This document shows positions 27,565-34,451 of a stretch of DNA of 64,000 bases, in pieces (position 1 is the stretch's first letter; each line of letters starts with the position of its first letter). Made by a program: the position numbers and the translations under genes. The notes under the pieces are model-generated. The model was given only the letters and a program-made list of their open reading frames with translations. It was not told the DNA's origin and ran no database searches. Source of the stretch: CAYTPI01 sp964439625 (GTDB taxonomy: Bacteria > Chloroflexota > Anaerolineae > Aggregatilineales > UBA3940); NCBI GenBank assembly GCA_964439625.1, contig CAYTPI010000008.1, positions 117,065-181,064 on the forward strand. Direction: 5' to 3'.

Positions 27565-27591
27565 AAAAATGGCAGACGAAAAACGTCTGCC
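27565..27591 (-). terminator. Hairpin and T-run 5' of popT-like gene
   Basis: A perfect 8-bp stem with an A5 (plus) loop (27571-27578 with 27584-27591). Read on the minus strand, it is followed one or two bases later by TTTTT. It looks like an intrinsic terminator or attenuator, 62 bases upstream of the DUF368 start. Confidence 0.65.
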
Positions 27592-27674
27592 TCTGTAGCG
27601 GTCGCCAGTATACCAGCGTCCTATTGACGGGTCAACTCAAGCGAAAACGACTCGCTAACGATTATGAATCGAAA

Positions 27675-27707
27675 ATGCACCGACTCAGTGAGCCGGTGCA
27701 TTTGTTT
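27675..27707. terminator. Terminator of the cysteine cluster
   Basis: An 8-bp stem (27675-27682 with 27694-27701). Read on the minus strand it is followed by TTTT, placing it 34 bases after the moeZ stop; the plus strand also has TTTGTTT. It likely ends the cysM-to-moeZ transcript. Confidence 0.75.
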
Positions 27708-27740
27708 CCTATAACTAACTCAGTGTATCACGGTGTTCTA

Positions 27741-28946
27741 TTAGTAAACAGGCAGCTTATCGTCGATTTCAAGTGCCCACTTGTTGATGCCGCCCGCCAT
27801 GTTCCAGACACGCTTATACCCATGCTCCATCAGCAGTTTAGTGATGTCGCTGCTGCGACCACCCGTTCGACAATAGACGACAATATCACGATCAGTACCG
27901 AGTTCCCCAAGGTGCTTGATAACATCATCTTTGCGGATGTGGTGTGTGGCCCCTTCAATGTCGCTGATCGCCCATTCATGCGGTTCGCGAACATCGAGTA
28001 GAACGAAATTATCATCCCTTTCGAGCCGCTCCTTGACTGCCGCTACTGTGGTAGTCGGAATGTCGTCCTGCTTTTGTTCGTCTGCGTCGTAGGTGCTCCG
28101 GTCGTGGGCTGGCACGCCGCAGAACTGTTCATAGTCGATGAGTTCTGTCACGGTCGGGTGTGCTTCACCGACCGGCCAGTTTGGTGCACGGCGCAGCTTG
28201 ATCGTCCGGAACTCCATGTTGAGCGCATCGTACAACAGCATGCGTCCAACTAATGGGTCACCGATGCCTAAAATCAACTTAATGGCTTCAGTGGCCTGCA
28301 TAGTGCCAATAGTACCCGGTAGGATGCCGAGAACACCTCCTTCGGCACAGCTTGGTACCAACCCCGGGGGAGGTGGCTCAGGGAACAAGCAGCGGTACGA
28401 GGGTGTGTCGTCGCGGCGGAAGTCGAAGACGGTCACTTGTCCCTCAAATCGGAAGATGCTGCCATAAACATTTGGCTTGCCAAGCATCAAGCAAGCATCA
28501 TTGACCAGATAGCGTGTTGGGAAGTTGTCCGTCCCATCGATCACAATATCGTATGGCTCAATGACCTCCAAGGCATTTTCCGACGTCAGTGGCACGTTAT
28601 GCTGAATAACGTTGATATAAGGGTTAATATCTTTTATCGTCTCTTCAGCACTGTCCAGCTTGGTCTTGCCGATGTCCTTTGTGCCATGAATAATTTGGCG
28701 CTGTAGGTTTGATAAATCAACCACATCATAGTCGACAAGGCCAATGGTACCGACCCCCGCAGCAGCAAGATACATAGCCGTCGGTGAGCCAAGACCCCCG
28801 GTGCCAATTAATAGAACTTTGGCCACTTTGAGCTTTTTTTGACCATCGATGCCGACCTCCGGCATGATCAGGTGGCGGCTGTAACGGCTGATCTCATCCT
28901 GACTGAGTGCAACTTCTTGTGTTGTTTTATGTCCGTTTGTAACCAT
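27741..28946 (-). CDS. moeZ: E1-like adenylyltransferase with rhodanese domain (MoeZ/MoeBR)
   Basis: A 401-residue two-domain protein. The N-terminal ThiF/E1 domain has GTGGLGSP at 48-55, the Arg finger region SNLQRQI, and the YRCLFPEPPPPGLVPSCAEGG segment with the catalytic Cys. The C-terminal rhodanese domain has the active-site Cys loop VYCRTGGRSSD (near 354). This enzyme adenylates the C-terminal Gly-Gly of CysO/MoaD/ThiS-type carriers and then forms the thiocarboxylate with rhodanese-borne sulfur. Here it is the last gene of the cysteine cluster, 51 bases after the thioredoxin gene, so the fused CysO protein next door is its likely client. Confidence 0.94.
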   Translation of the reverse strand: MVTNGHKTTQEVALSQDEISRYSRHLIMPEVGIDGQKKLKVAKVLLIGTGGLGSPTAMYLAAAGVGTIGLVDYDVVDLSNLQRQIIHGTKDIGKTKLDSAEETIKDINPYINVIQHNVPLTSENALEVIEPYDIVIDGTDNFPTRYLVNDACLMLGKPNVYGSIFRFEGQVTVFDFRRDDTPSYRCLFPEPPPPGLVPSCAEGGVLGILPGTIGTMQATEAIKLILGIGDPLVGRMLLYDALNMEFRTIKLRRAPNWPVGEAHPTVTELIDYEQFCGVPAHDRSTYDADEQKQDDIPTTTVAAVKERLERDDNFVLLDVREPHEWAISDIEGATHHIRKDDVIKHLGELGTDRDIVVYCRTGGRSSDITKLLMEHGYKRVWNMAGGINKWALEIDDKLPVY

Positions 28947-28997
28947 GAATTGTTTCCTCTACTCCTGCTTAATCGTGCTATGACACGCTGTAGTCGA

Positions 28998-29393
28998 TTA
29001 TAGGGATGCGACTTGTTCAGCCAGCTTTTGCGCAGATACCGCGCGATTATTGACATAACGTGGCTTACGCTCGACATCGAGCACAATTGTGGTGGGTGTG
29101 GTCATTACACCCCATTTGGTTGCAACATCTGGTTCCCGTAGGGCATCCACCGTAACAATCTCAACGCCGCGCACTTCTTGTTTAAATTCTTCAATGGCCG
29201 GCGTTTGCATTGTCTTACAAGGTACACACAAGTCTGAGCGAAAGTACAAGATGGTGGGCGATGATTTTTCGATTAACTGTGATTGACTCGCTTCTCTAGC
29301 AACTCTGTGGCGTTGGAAACATCCGAATGCGTAACAACCAAGTACCAACACGCCAAAGATCACACCTGCTATGATGAGTCTGTCGATTATCAC
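28998..29393 (-). CDS. Membrane-anchored thioredoxin-like protein (CVPC)
   Basis: A 131-residue protein with an N-terminal membrane helix (about residues 5-24) and a thioredoxin fold with the active site CVPC at residues 56-59 and the cis-Pro motif TTPTT further on. Start is GTG at 29393, with GGGAG about nine bases upstream. It may reduce persulfide or disulfide intermediates: its position between a CysO::DUF4395 fusion that bears its own membrane CxxC and a rhodanese-containing E1 suggests electron or sulfur relay within this cluster. The orientation of the thioredoxin domain relative to the membrane cannot be seen from sequence. Confidence 0.88.
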   Translation of the reverse strand: MIIDRLIIAGVIFGVLVLGCYAFGCFQRHRVAREASQSQLIEKSSPTILYFRSDLCVPCKTMQTPAIEEFKQEVRGVEIVTVDALREPDVATKWGVMTTPTTIVLDVERKPRYVNNRAVSAQKLAEQVASL

Positions 29394-29424
29394 AACGCCT
29401 TCTCCCTTGTGATTCTGGCATTTA

Positions 29425-30150
29425 TCATTGCTGTTCGATGGGTGCTACCGTAAAGCCTGGAATACCAATTCGATTGAACTGATAATAGATGAAGCAGCCT
29501 GCGCAGAACCCAAGAAACAGATTCGCTGCTGCCAACACAACAACTAACCATGCCAAGACCCAACCAACAGTTGTCAGCCCCAGCAGCAGTGCGACCGCAG
29601 CGCCAGCAACGACGGTACCACCGAAGCCTTGAGCAAAACGATGCGGCTCTGGGTTATCTATCTTGACATCTGGCCTGACGATTTTTGCTGGCTTCAAAAC
29701 GTACTTGTAAACCCACTTAAACAGCCCAACCTGTGGGAAAGCGGTACCGATAATCATAACGGCACTAACGAACGCGACCAGTAGCCAGAAATCTAGAAAG
29801 AAGGCTACGAGCAGTAACCCGATAATAAAAGCCTGATTGGTTCGCAACGCAGAATGGTCAACCTTGCGCATGGGAAGGCCAACGCCCCCTGCGATCGAGG
29901 GGATGATCATCAGTTCAGCATCTGTTTCGATACTAGTATCAGTGCCATCGAGGAAGCGAATATCTTCTTCACCGATGAAGATATTAACGAAGCTACGCAG
30001 CTCCCCCTCTTTGTATAGATGCTTGCCAAGGTCTGGGTGCTGCGTGACAAGATCATTGAGTGCCTCACCGACAGTAGACCCCTGGACCTCAACGAATTCA
30101 TTGTCGCCTGCATATGGACGCAGTGGTGTTGGAATGCGTATATTTGCCAT
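29425..30150 (-). CDS. CysO-like sulfur carrier fused to DUF4395 membrane domain
   Basis: A 241-residue fusion. Residues 1-89 match CysO-type ubiquitin-fold carriers: MANIRIPTPLRPYAG, RSFVNIFIGEEDIRFLDG and IPSIAGG, ending at Gly88-Gly89. In free carriers Gly-Gly is the C-terminus. Here it continues without a stop into VGLPMRKVDHSALR and a DUF4395 domain (about residues 95-235) with about four membrane helices, a FPQVGLFKWVYKYVLKP loop, PHRFAQGFGG, and GFCAGCFIYY carrying a CxxC near the end. An in-frame ATG at codon 94 could also start DUF4395 alone, but its ribosome site is weak. The gene starts five bases after mec. A G5 run at the joint was checked for frameshift: changing the frame gives no immediate stop after GG, so the joint is probably genuine. 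Confidence 0.85.
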   Translation of the reverse strand: MANIRIPTPLRPYAGDNEFVEVQGSTVGEALNDLVTQHPDLGKHLYKEGELRSFVNIFIGEEDIRFLDGTDTSIETDAELMIIPSIAGGVGLPMRKVDHSALRTNQAFIIGLLLVAFFLDFWLLVAFVSAVMIIGTAFPQVGLFKWVYKYVLKPAKIVRPDVKIDNPEPHRFAQGFGGTVVAGAAVALLLGLTTVGWVLAWLVVVLAAANLFLGFCAGCFIYYQFNRIGIPGFTVAPIEQQ

Positions 30151-30155
30151 CGAAT

Positions 30156-30590
30156 TTACTTCCCTTCAGTTACTTGGAGTGTGTCTTCTTGAAACCGGCT
30201 GCGGTCTTCAACAAGCCGCCATGCCTGAGTTGTTGCTGCACTACCTTGCTGTACTGACGTAATGAGATAAGCAAAATTTGGTAATGCATGGTCTCTGTCA
30301 AACTCGCTGGGCTGCGACGGATGATCTGGGTGAGAGTGAAACACACCCACTAGGTCAACACCGCGTTTGACCGCAGTCATTTCTGCTTTAACGAAGTCCT
30401 TAGTGTCAAGCACAAAGCGATGATATTGCTCAGCGGCTTCCCACTTGTTGTCAAGTGGGAGCAAACTGTCAACTTCAACAGTTTCAGCTTGCATCTTGCC
30501 GAAGATGAAACCAGCGCCTTCTTTCGGGTAGGTTGCCTCGCAGTGGGCTTCAATTTGTGCCATTAAGTTATGAGATAAAACGATCTCCAT
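30156..30590 (-). CDS. mec: JAMM/MPN+ metalloprotease, Mec-like
   Basis: A 144-residue JAMM domain with all motif residues: Glu24 (PKEGAG), His85-x-His87-Pro, Ser95 and Asp98 (HSHPDHPSQPSEFD). In Mycobacterium, Mec is the zinc hydrolase that releases cysteine from the CysO-cysteine adduct. Here the gene sits between cysM (three-base gap) and the CysO::DUF4395 gene (five-base gap). Because the carrier's Gly-Gly is internal in this genome, this protease is also a candidate for processing the precursor after Gly-Gly. The ribosome site is GGAG about eight bases before the ATG. Confidence 0.92.
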   Translation of the reverse strand: MEIVLSHNLMAQIEAHCEATYPKEGAGFIFGKMQAETVEVDSLLPLDNKWEAAEQYHRFVLDTKDFVKAEMTAVKRGVDLVGVFHSHPDHPSQPSEFDRDHALPNFAYLITSVQQGSAATTQAWRLVEDRSRFQEDTLQVTEGK

Positions 30591-30593
30591 TGT

Positions 30594-31547
30594 TTACTCC
30601 GTCCAGAATGGATCGCTCAGATACTTGGATGCGTTGTCAGGCAGTAAAGCGACGATCACACCCTTGTTAACTTCCTCAGCTTTTCGGATTGCAGCGAAGA
30701 TCGCTGCGCCTGCTGAGACACCAACCAGCAGCCCTTCTTCACAAGCCAGACGGCGGCACATTTCGTGCGCGTCTTCCGTCTCGACTGCCACGCCCTCATC
30801 CGCGATTGTTTCATCATAAATGCCAGGGGTAATCGCTGTCTCCATATGCTTCAAGCCTTCAAGCCCATGGAATGGAGAGTCTGGCTGGAGGGCAATCAAT
30901 TGAATGTCTGGGTTGTATTCTTTGAGACGGGTACCTGTCCCGCGAAGCGTGCCACTTGTGCCAAGCCCAGCAATAAAATGTGTGATCTGACCTTCAGTTT
31001 GCTGCCACAACTCGATGCCCGTACTTTTATAATGTGCTTGCCAGTTATCTTGATTGTTGTACTGGTTGGCATAAAAGTACTTGTCTGGGTTGTCGGCATA
31101 TATTTGGCGTACCTTACGGATAGCGCCATCGCTACCTTCTGCTGGGTCGCTCAGTGTTAATGTAACACCTAACGCCTTTAAGATAGCAATCCGTTCTTTG
31201 CTCGCGTTCGCTGGAACCACTAACTCAACATCGTATCCAAGTGCCTGACCATAGGTTGCGTAGGCAATGCCCATATTGCCAGATGTACTATCCAACAAGG
31301 TGACACCTGGTTGCAGATCACCCCGTGCTTCTGCCTGCCGAATAATGTTCAGGGCTGGACGATCCTTGACAGAACCGCCTGGGTTAGCCCATTCGGCCTT
31401 GCCTAGAACAGTCACTGTTGCTGGTAGATGCGCTGTTATTGTGGGAAAACTAATTAGTGGCGTGTTGCCAACCAACTGATCGATGGTCGTTCCATATTTA
31501 TTTAATGTTGCTGGCGCAGCAACGTTATTTAGCATTGCATTTATCAT
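30594..31547 (-). CDS. cysM: Cysteine synthase, CysM-like (CysO-thiocarboxylate type)
   Basis: A 317-residue PLP-dependent fold II beta-synthase. Lys61 in GGSVKDRPAL is the Schiff-base lysine; TSGNMGIAYA and GTSGTLRGTG bind the substrate and the phosphate. The C-terminus ends DNASKYLSDPFW. The neighbourhood with mec, CysO and MoeZ indicates the protein-thiocarboxylate-dependent route (O-phosphoserine or O-acetylserine as acceptor), as in mycobacterial CysM. The start at 31547 has GGGGGAG six bases upstream; the longer frame from 31592 is rejected. It leads the five-gene cluster. Confidence 0.92.
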   Translation of the reverse strand: MINAMLNNVAAPATLNKYGTTIDQLVGNTPLISFPTITAHLPATVTVLGKAEWANPGGSVKDRPALNIIRQAEARGDLQPGVTLLDSTSGNMGIAYATYGQALGYDVELVVPANASKERIAILKALGVTLTLSDPAEGSDGAIRKVRQIYADNPDKYFYANQYNNQDNWQAHYKSTGIELWQQTEGQITHFIAGLGTSGTLRGTGTRLKEYNPDIQLIALQPDSPFHGLEGLKHMETAITPGIYDETIADEGVAVETEDAHEMCRRLACEEGLLVGVSAGAAIFAAIRKAEEVNKGVIVALLPDNASKYLSDPFWTE

Positions 31548-31714
31548 TATGTGCTCCCCCCTCAGGGCATGTGCATAAGTACTGACGCACATTACATCTG
31601 ATAACTTTCATCATAAAAGTGTTAATAAGTGTGTAGGATACTCTCGCACCAGTATTAAGTTTTTTGCTTAAATTGTAAGCATCGTGGTGGCGCATATTAC
31701 TGCCACATAGCAAG

Positions 31715-31847
31715 AGGTGAGTTGGGTTCACCTATCGCGCACCGGGCCGGAGGTGGGCGGAGACAATAGTACCCTCGGGGAGCTTTAAACTTGTTTGCTC
31801 AGGCGAGGATAATATTGACCCCGCCCAAGACACATGCAGATGTGTCT
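31715..31847 (-). promoter_or_regulatory. Structured multi-hairpin leader of the cysM cluster
   Basis: The stretch from 31548 to 32020 holds no gene except this structured segment. It contains three adjacent hairpins: AGGTGA/TCACCT (31715-31720 with 31728-31733); a long interrupted hairpin (31754-31827) with stems 31754-31760/31821-31827, 31764-31768/31813-31817, 31773-31777/31804-31808 and 31780-31783/31797-31800; and AGACACAT/ATGTGTCT (31828-31835 with 31840-31847). All stems are perfect complements. It lies between the likely cysM promoter and the cysM start, so a cis-regulatory RNA sensing sulfur or cysteine status is plausible. Motifs of SAM-I, T-box, TPP or cobalamin riboswitches were looked for and not found. 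A free small RNA on either strand remains possible. Confidence 0.5.
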
Positions 31848-31882
31848 ATCCATAATAGCTTTAGATGTTGCTTTACTGGTAT

Positions 31883-31911
31883 TCTATAGCATAAATGATA
31901 GAGGGTAAAAA
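31883..31911 (-). promoter_or_regulatory. Putative promoter of the cysM cluster
   Basis: On the minus strand: -35 TTTTTA (31906-31911), 17-base spacer, -10 TATAGA (31883-31888). Transcription would begin near 31876 and include the structured leader. The -35 is a weak match, so this is tentative. Confidence 0.35.
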
Positions 31912-32020
31912 ATTTGCGAGCAACATTTGGTCTGTATTCTAAGAAGCTTCTAATTTTTCTTCAATGTCGAAGTATTTTCAGCATAGTTTCATTTACTAAC
32001 GACCATAGACGAACAACACG

Positions 32021-32347
32021 ATGTCCGATTACTGCGCTGCATTTTATATGCAGCAGCAAATCGCAGGACTGCGGAGCGAAATAGACCAACGCAAAAAAGA
32101 TGAAGTAGTCGATGAGATTACCGGCAGCGACTATTTCAAGAGCTTGAAAGAAAAGACTTCAGAATTACGGGATCGTAAAGGGCAAGATGAGGACGATAAC
32201 ATAGACAATAAGGACGAGAACCTACAAGTAATTCTGTTGCGTTGCTGCCCGACCTATCTTACAATAGCTCGGCATGAGATAGGCGTGTGCCATTTCACCA
32301 CAATCGAACGCAGCTCACCCTTACAGAGCTCTATCAGGAAGCATTAA
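32021..32347 (+). CDS. Uncharacterised charged helical protein (108 aa)
   Basis: The first 65 residues are a charged helical segment (SEIDQRKKDEVVDEITGSDY then FKSLKEKTSELRDRKG) that looks like a genuine protein. The last 40 residues have a different, less protein-like composition. In another frame the final codons before 32353 read as a plausible C-terminus (LTLTELYQEALK) ending in a TGA that overlaps the ATG of the PP2C gene. This hints at a frame shift around 32220-32275, or at degeneration. The neighbouring PP2C gene suggests a signalling role. Start and end are uncertain. Confidence 0.4.
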   Translation: MSDYCAAFYMQQQIAGLRSEIDQRKKDEVVDEITGSDYFKSLKEKTSELRDRKGQDEDDNIDNKDENLQVILLRCCPTYLTIARHEIGVCHFTTIERSSPLQSSIRKH

Positions 32348-32354
32348 AGCAGTG

Positions 32355-33098
32355 ATGAAGTTTAGCGTAGGGTTAAGTACCAACCCCGGACCGCGGGCCG
32401 GTGTCAACCAGGACTCGGCATCTATCGCTATTCCTGCCGCAAACCCGCATTCTGCCCTTGTCGTTGTAGCAGATGGCATGGGTGGTGCCAACGCTGGCGA
32501 CTACGCCAGCCAGCAGGCTGTTGCGATTGTAAAAGAAGTGATGCTAGATGGCGGTTTACCGCCTGAAAGCGAAATTCCAGAGCGCCTCAAAGAAGCAATC
32601 GGCCTTGCAAATTCACGCATATATAAACGCAGCACGTTGTCTCCAGAAATGCAAGGGATGGGGTGCACAATTGTTGTCGCTGCTATTGTTGAAGATCGCT
32701 ATTGGATTGCCAGCGTCGGTGATAGCCGGGCTTACCTCATGCGAGATAAGAAAATCAAACAACTAACTGAAGACCACACGTGGGTCAATGCCCAAGTTAG
32801 GGTTGGTCTGCTGACACCCGAACAAGCCGCCAACCATGACTTGCAGCATGTTCTAGAGCGAGCGGTCGGTACAGACGCCGATGTAGATATCGACGTGTTA
32901 CCCGCGAATGAGCTGGAAACAGGCGATGTCCTTATTTTATGCTCAGATGGCCTTTACAATGTCGTAGCTGATGAGCGCCTACCAGTGTTGGTGTATGGCG
33001 CTGATGCCCAAGAGGCTGCGGACACATTAGTTCAGGCTGCACTAGACGCTCCGGCACGTGATAACATCACTGTGGGCGTTCTCAAAGTCCTCAAATAA
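32355..33098 (+). CDS. PP2C-type serine/threonine protein phosphatase
   Basis: A 247-residue PPM phosphatase of the Stp1/PrpC type. Motifs: NQDSASIAI, VVADGMGGANAGDYAS, IASVGDSRAYLMR, LTEDHTWV, LCSDGLYNVV and RDNITVGVL, which hold the Mn/Mg-binding Asp residues. It removes phosphates placed by Hanks-type kinases, though no kinase lies in the window. Likely start is ATG 32355; GTG 32352 is an alternative. It is followed 32 bases later by an exported SH3b protein. Confidence 0.94.
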   Translation: MKFSVGLSTNPGPRAGVNQDSASIAIPAANPHSALVVVADGMGGANAGDYASQQAVAIVKEVMLDGGLPPESEIPERLKEAIGLANSRIYKRSTLSPEMQGMGCTIVVAAIVEDRYWIASVGDSRAYLMRDKKIKQLTEDHTWVNAQVRVGLLTPEQAANHDLQHVLERAVGTDADVDIDVLPANELETGDVLILCSDGLYNVVADERLPVLVYGADAQEAADTLVQAALDAPARDNITVGVLKVLK

Positions 33099-33130
33099 CA
33101 TTGCTCACATGCAGGAAAACGGGAGGCTAT

Positions 33131-34366
33131 ATGATACGCGTTGAAAAACAGTCAGTATTGTGGCTGCGGATGGTACTTGTCTCTTCCCTGATCGTTATTG
33201 CGCTTTTCTCTTTTGCGCATCGAGCAGACGCTCAGACAGGTACAACAGCGGATGACGGCATCGTTGGTGAATCAATATTTCAGATTAATGTACGCTCTGC
33301 GCCAGGGGTAACCAGTCCAGTCATTTCAAGCCTACAGGCTGGTGAGGAAGTCGTCGCACTTGGACGAAACGCCAACAATAATTGGATCCAGATTGAACAG
33401 GGTTCAACTGTTGGGTGGGTCGCAAGTTGGTTGATGATCTTCTCGCAGGATACGTTAGACCTCAACATTACAACAGACTTTAATCCACCGCCTACCGCAG
33501 GCAATGGCCCATTTGAGGGAAGTTCACCTTTCACTATTAACCTGCGGAGCCTACCGGGTGTTGAGGGCCAAGTTGTAGGTAATGTGCGCTTTCTCGAAAC
33601 GGTTGAGGTGACGGCACGCTCAGAAGATAACTCGTGGGTATTTGTGGAACTCGATGATAATGCAGGTTGGGCAGCCGCATGGTTGATGGTCATTGATGCT
33701 GACACGCTTGGTCTACCAATACTTGACCCCGCGGGAGGTGGGATCATCATTGTGCCATTTGATGAGACACCAAATGCGACAGAGACCGTGACATTACCCC
33801 CAAGGCAAACAGTGACGCCCTCTCCAACGCCAACCACAGCACCAGACATTACAACCACACCAAATGCCGACGAAAATGCAGCTGTGTTTGGCTCAATCGC
33901 TGTGTCTTCACCATTCCGAGTCAACATTCGCTCGGAAGCAGACCCAAATGCCACTGTTATTGGGGTTATCCCGAATAATGCACAGGCCAGCGCAATCGGG
34001 CGCAATGTGATCAATAGTTGGGTTCAAGTTAACTACCGAGGTACCGAAGGCTGGGTAGCCAACTGGGTCGTTACATCTAACCTAAACTTGATCGATCTAC
34101 CCGTCACATCCATCGTTGATAGCCCCGTCACTTTTGCCGGGCCAATTACAGCGTCAACGCGTTTCAACACTTCAGTACGCTCTGGCCCGAACGAAGCCTT
34201 TGGTCAAATCGCCTCGTTGACCTCCGGTGAAGAAGTGACACTTTCGGCTCGCACTGAAGACAACGACTGGTTCCTGATCGAATTTGGTGGCACGCAGGGG
34301 TGGATCGCTGGCTGGCTTGTGGTTGCACGCCAAGATACAACTAATCTACGCATTGTAGAATCGTAA
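33131..34366 (+). CDS. Exported protein with four SH3b modules
   Basis: A 411-residue protein with a signal peptide (about residues 1-35, ending ADAQT) and four bacterial SH3 repeats, each starting INVRS/INLRS/VNIRS/TSVRS followed by PG or PN and ending with a GWVAxW motif. A Pro/Thr-rich linker (about 205-245) separates modules 2 and 3. Such arrays bind peptidoglycan or associate with envelope proteins. The start at 33131 has GGGAGG six bases upstream and begins the signal peptide; the frame start at 33101 is rejected. It probably shares a transcript with the PP2C gene. Confidence 0.9.
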   Translation: MIRVEKQSVLWLRMVLVSSLIVIALFSFAHRADAQTGTTADDGIVGESIFQINVRSAPGVTSPVISSLQAGEEVVALGRNANNNWIQIEQGSTVGWVASWLMIFSQDTLDLNITTDFNPPPTAGNGPFEGSSPFTINLRSLPGVEGQVVGNVRFLETVEVTARSEDNSWVFVELDDNAGWAAAWLMVIDADTLGLPILDPAGGGIIIVPFDETPNATETVTLPPRQTVTPSPTPTTAPDITTTPNADENAAVFGSIAVSSPFRVNIRSEADPNATVIGVIPNNAQASAIGRNVINSWVQVNYRGTEGWVANWVVTSNLNLIDLPVTSIVDSPVTFAGPITASTRFNTSVRSGPNEAFGQIASLTSGEEVTLSARTEDNDWFLIEFGGTQGWIAGWLVVARQDTTNLRIVES

Positions 34367-34451
34367 GCGTTTCTGATTAGTGCTTAATAGCTTTCTCAAG
34401 AGTCCTGTTGATGTGATTACAACGAGTTACGGCCTCCTGACAGATACATAA

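Noticed and set aside
29869..29890. Sequencing frameshift at the G5 run between CysO and DUF4395
   Set aside because: Shifting the frame by one base in either direction does not give a stop directly after Gly-Gly, and the DUF4395 frame is intact, so a true fusion is the simpler reading. Not fully excluded.
31715..31847. 6S RNA identity
   Set aside because: Some local resemblance to a long interrupted hairpin, but length and conserved bubble sequence could not be confirmed by eye.
31548..31900. T-box, SAM-I, TPP or cobalamin riboswitch upstream of cysM
   Set aside because: None of the conserved core sequences was found; only new hairpins were seen.
33280..34014. 244-codon open frame antisense to the SH3b protein gene
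   Set aside because: Its codon pattern mirrors the real plus-strand frame with its SH3b repeats; it has no recognisable domain and lies wholly inside a well-supported gene.
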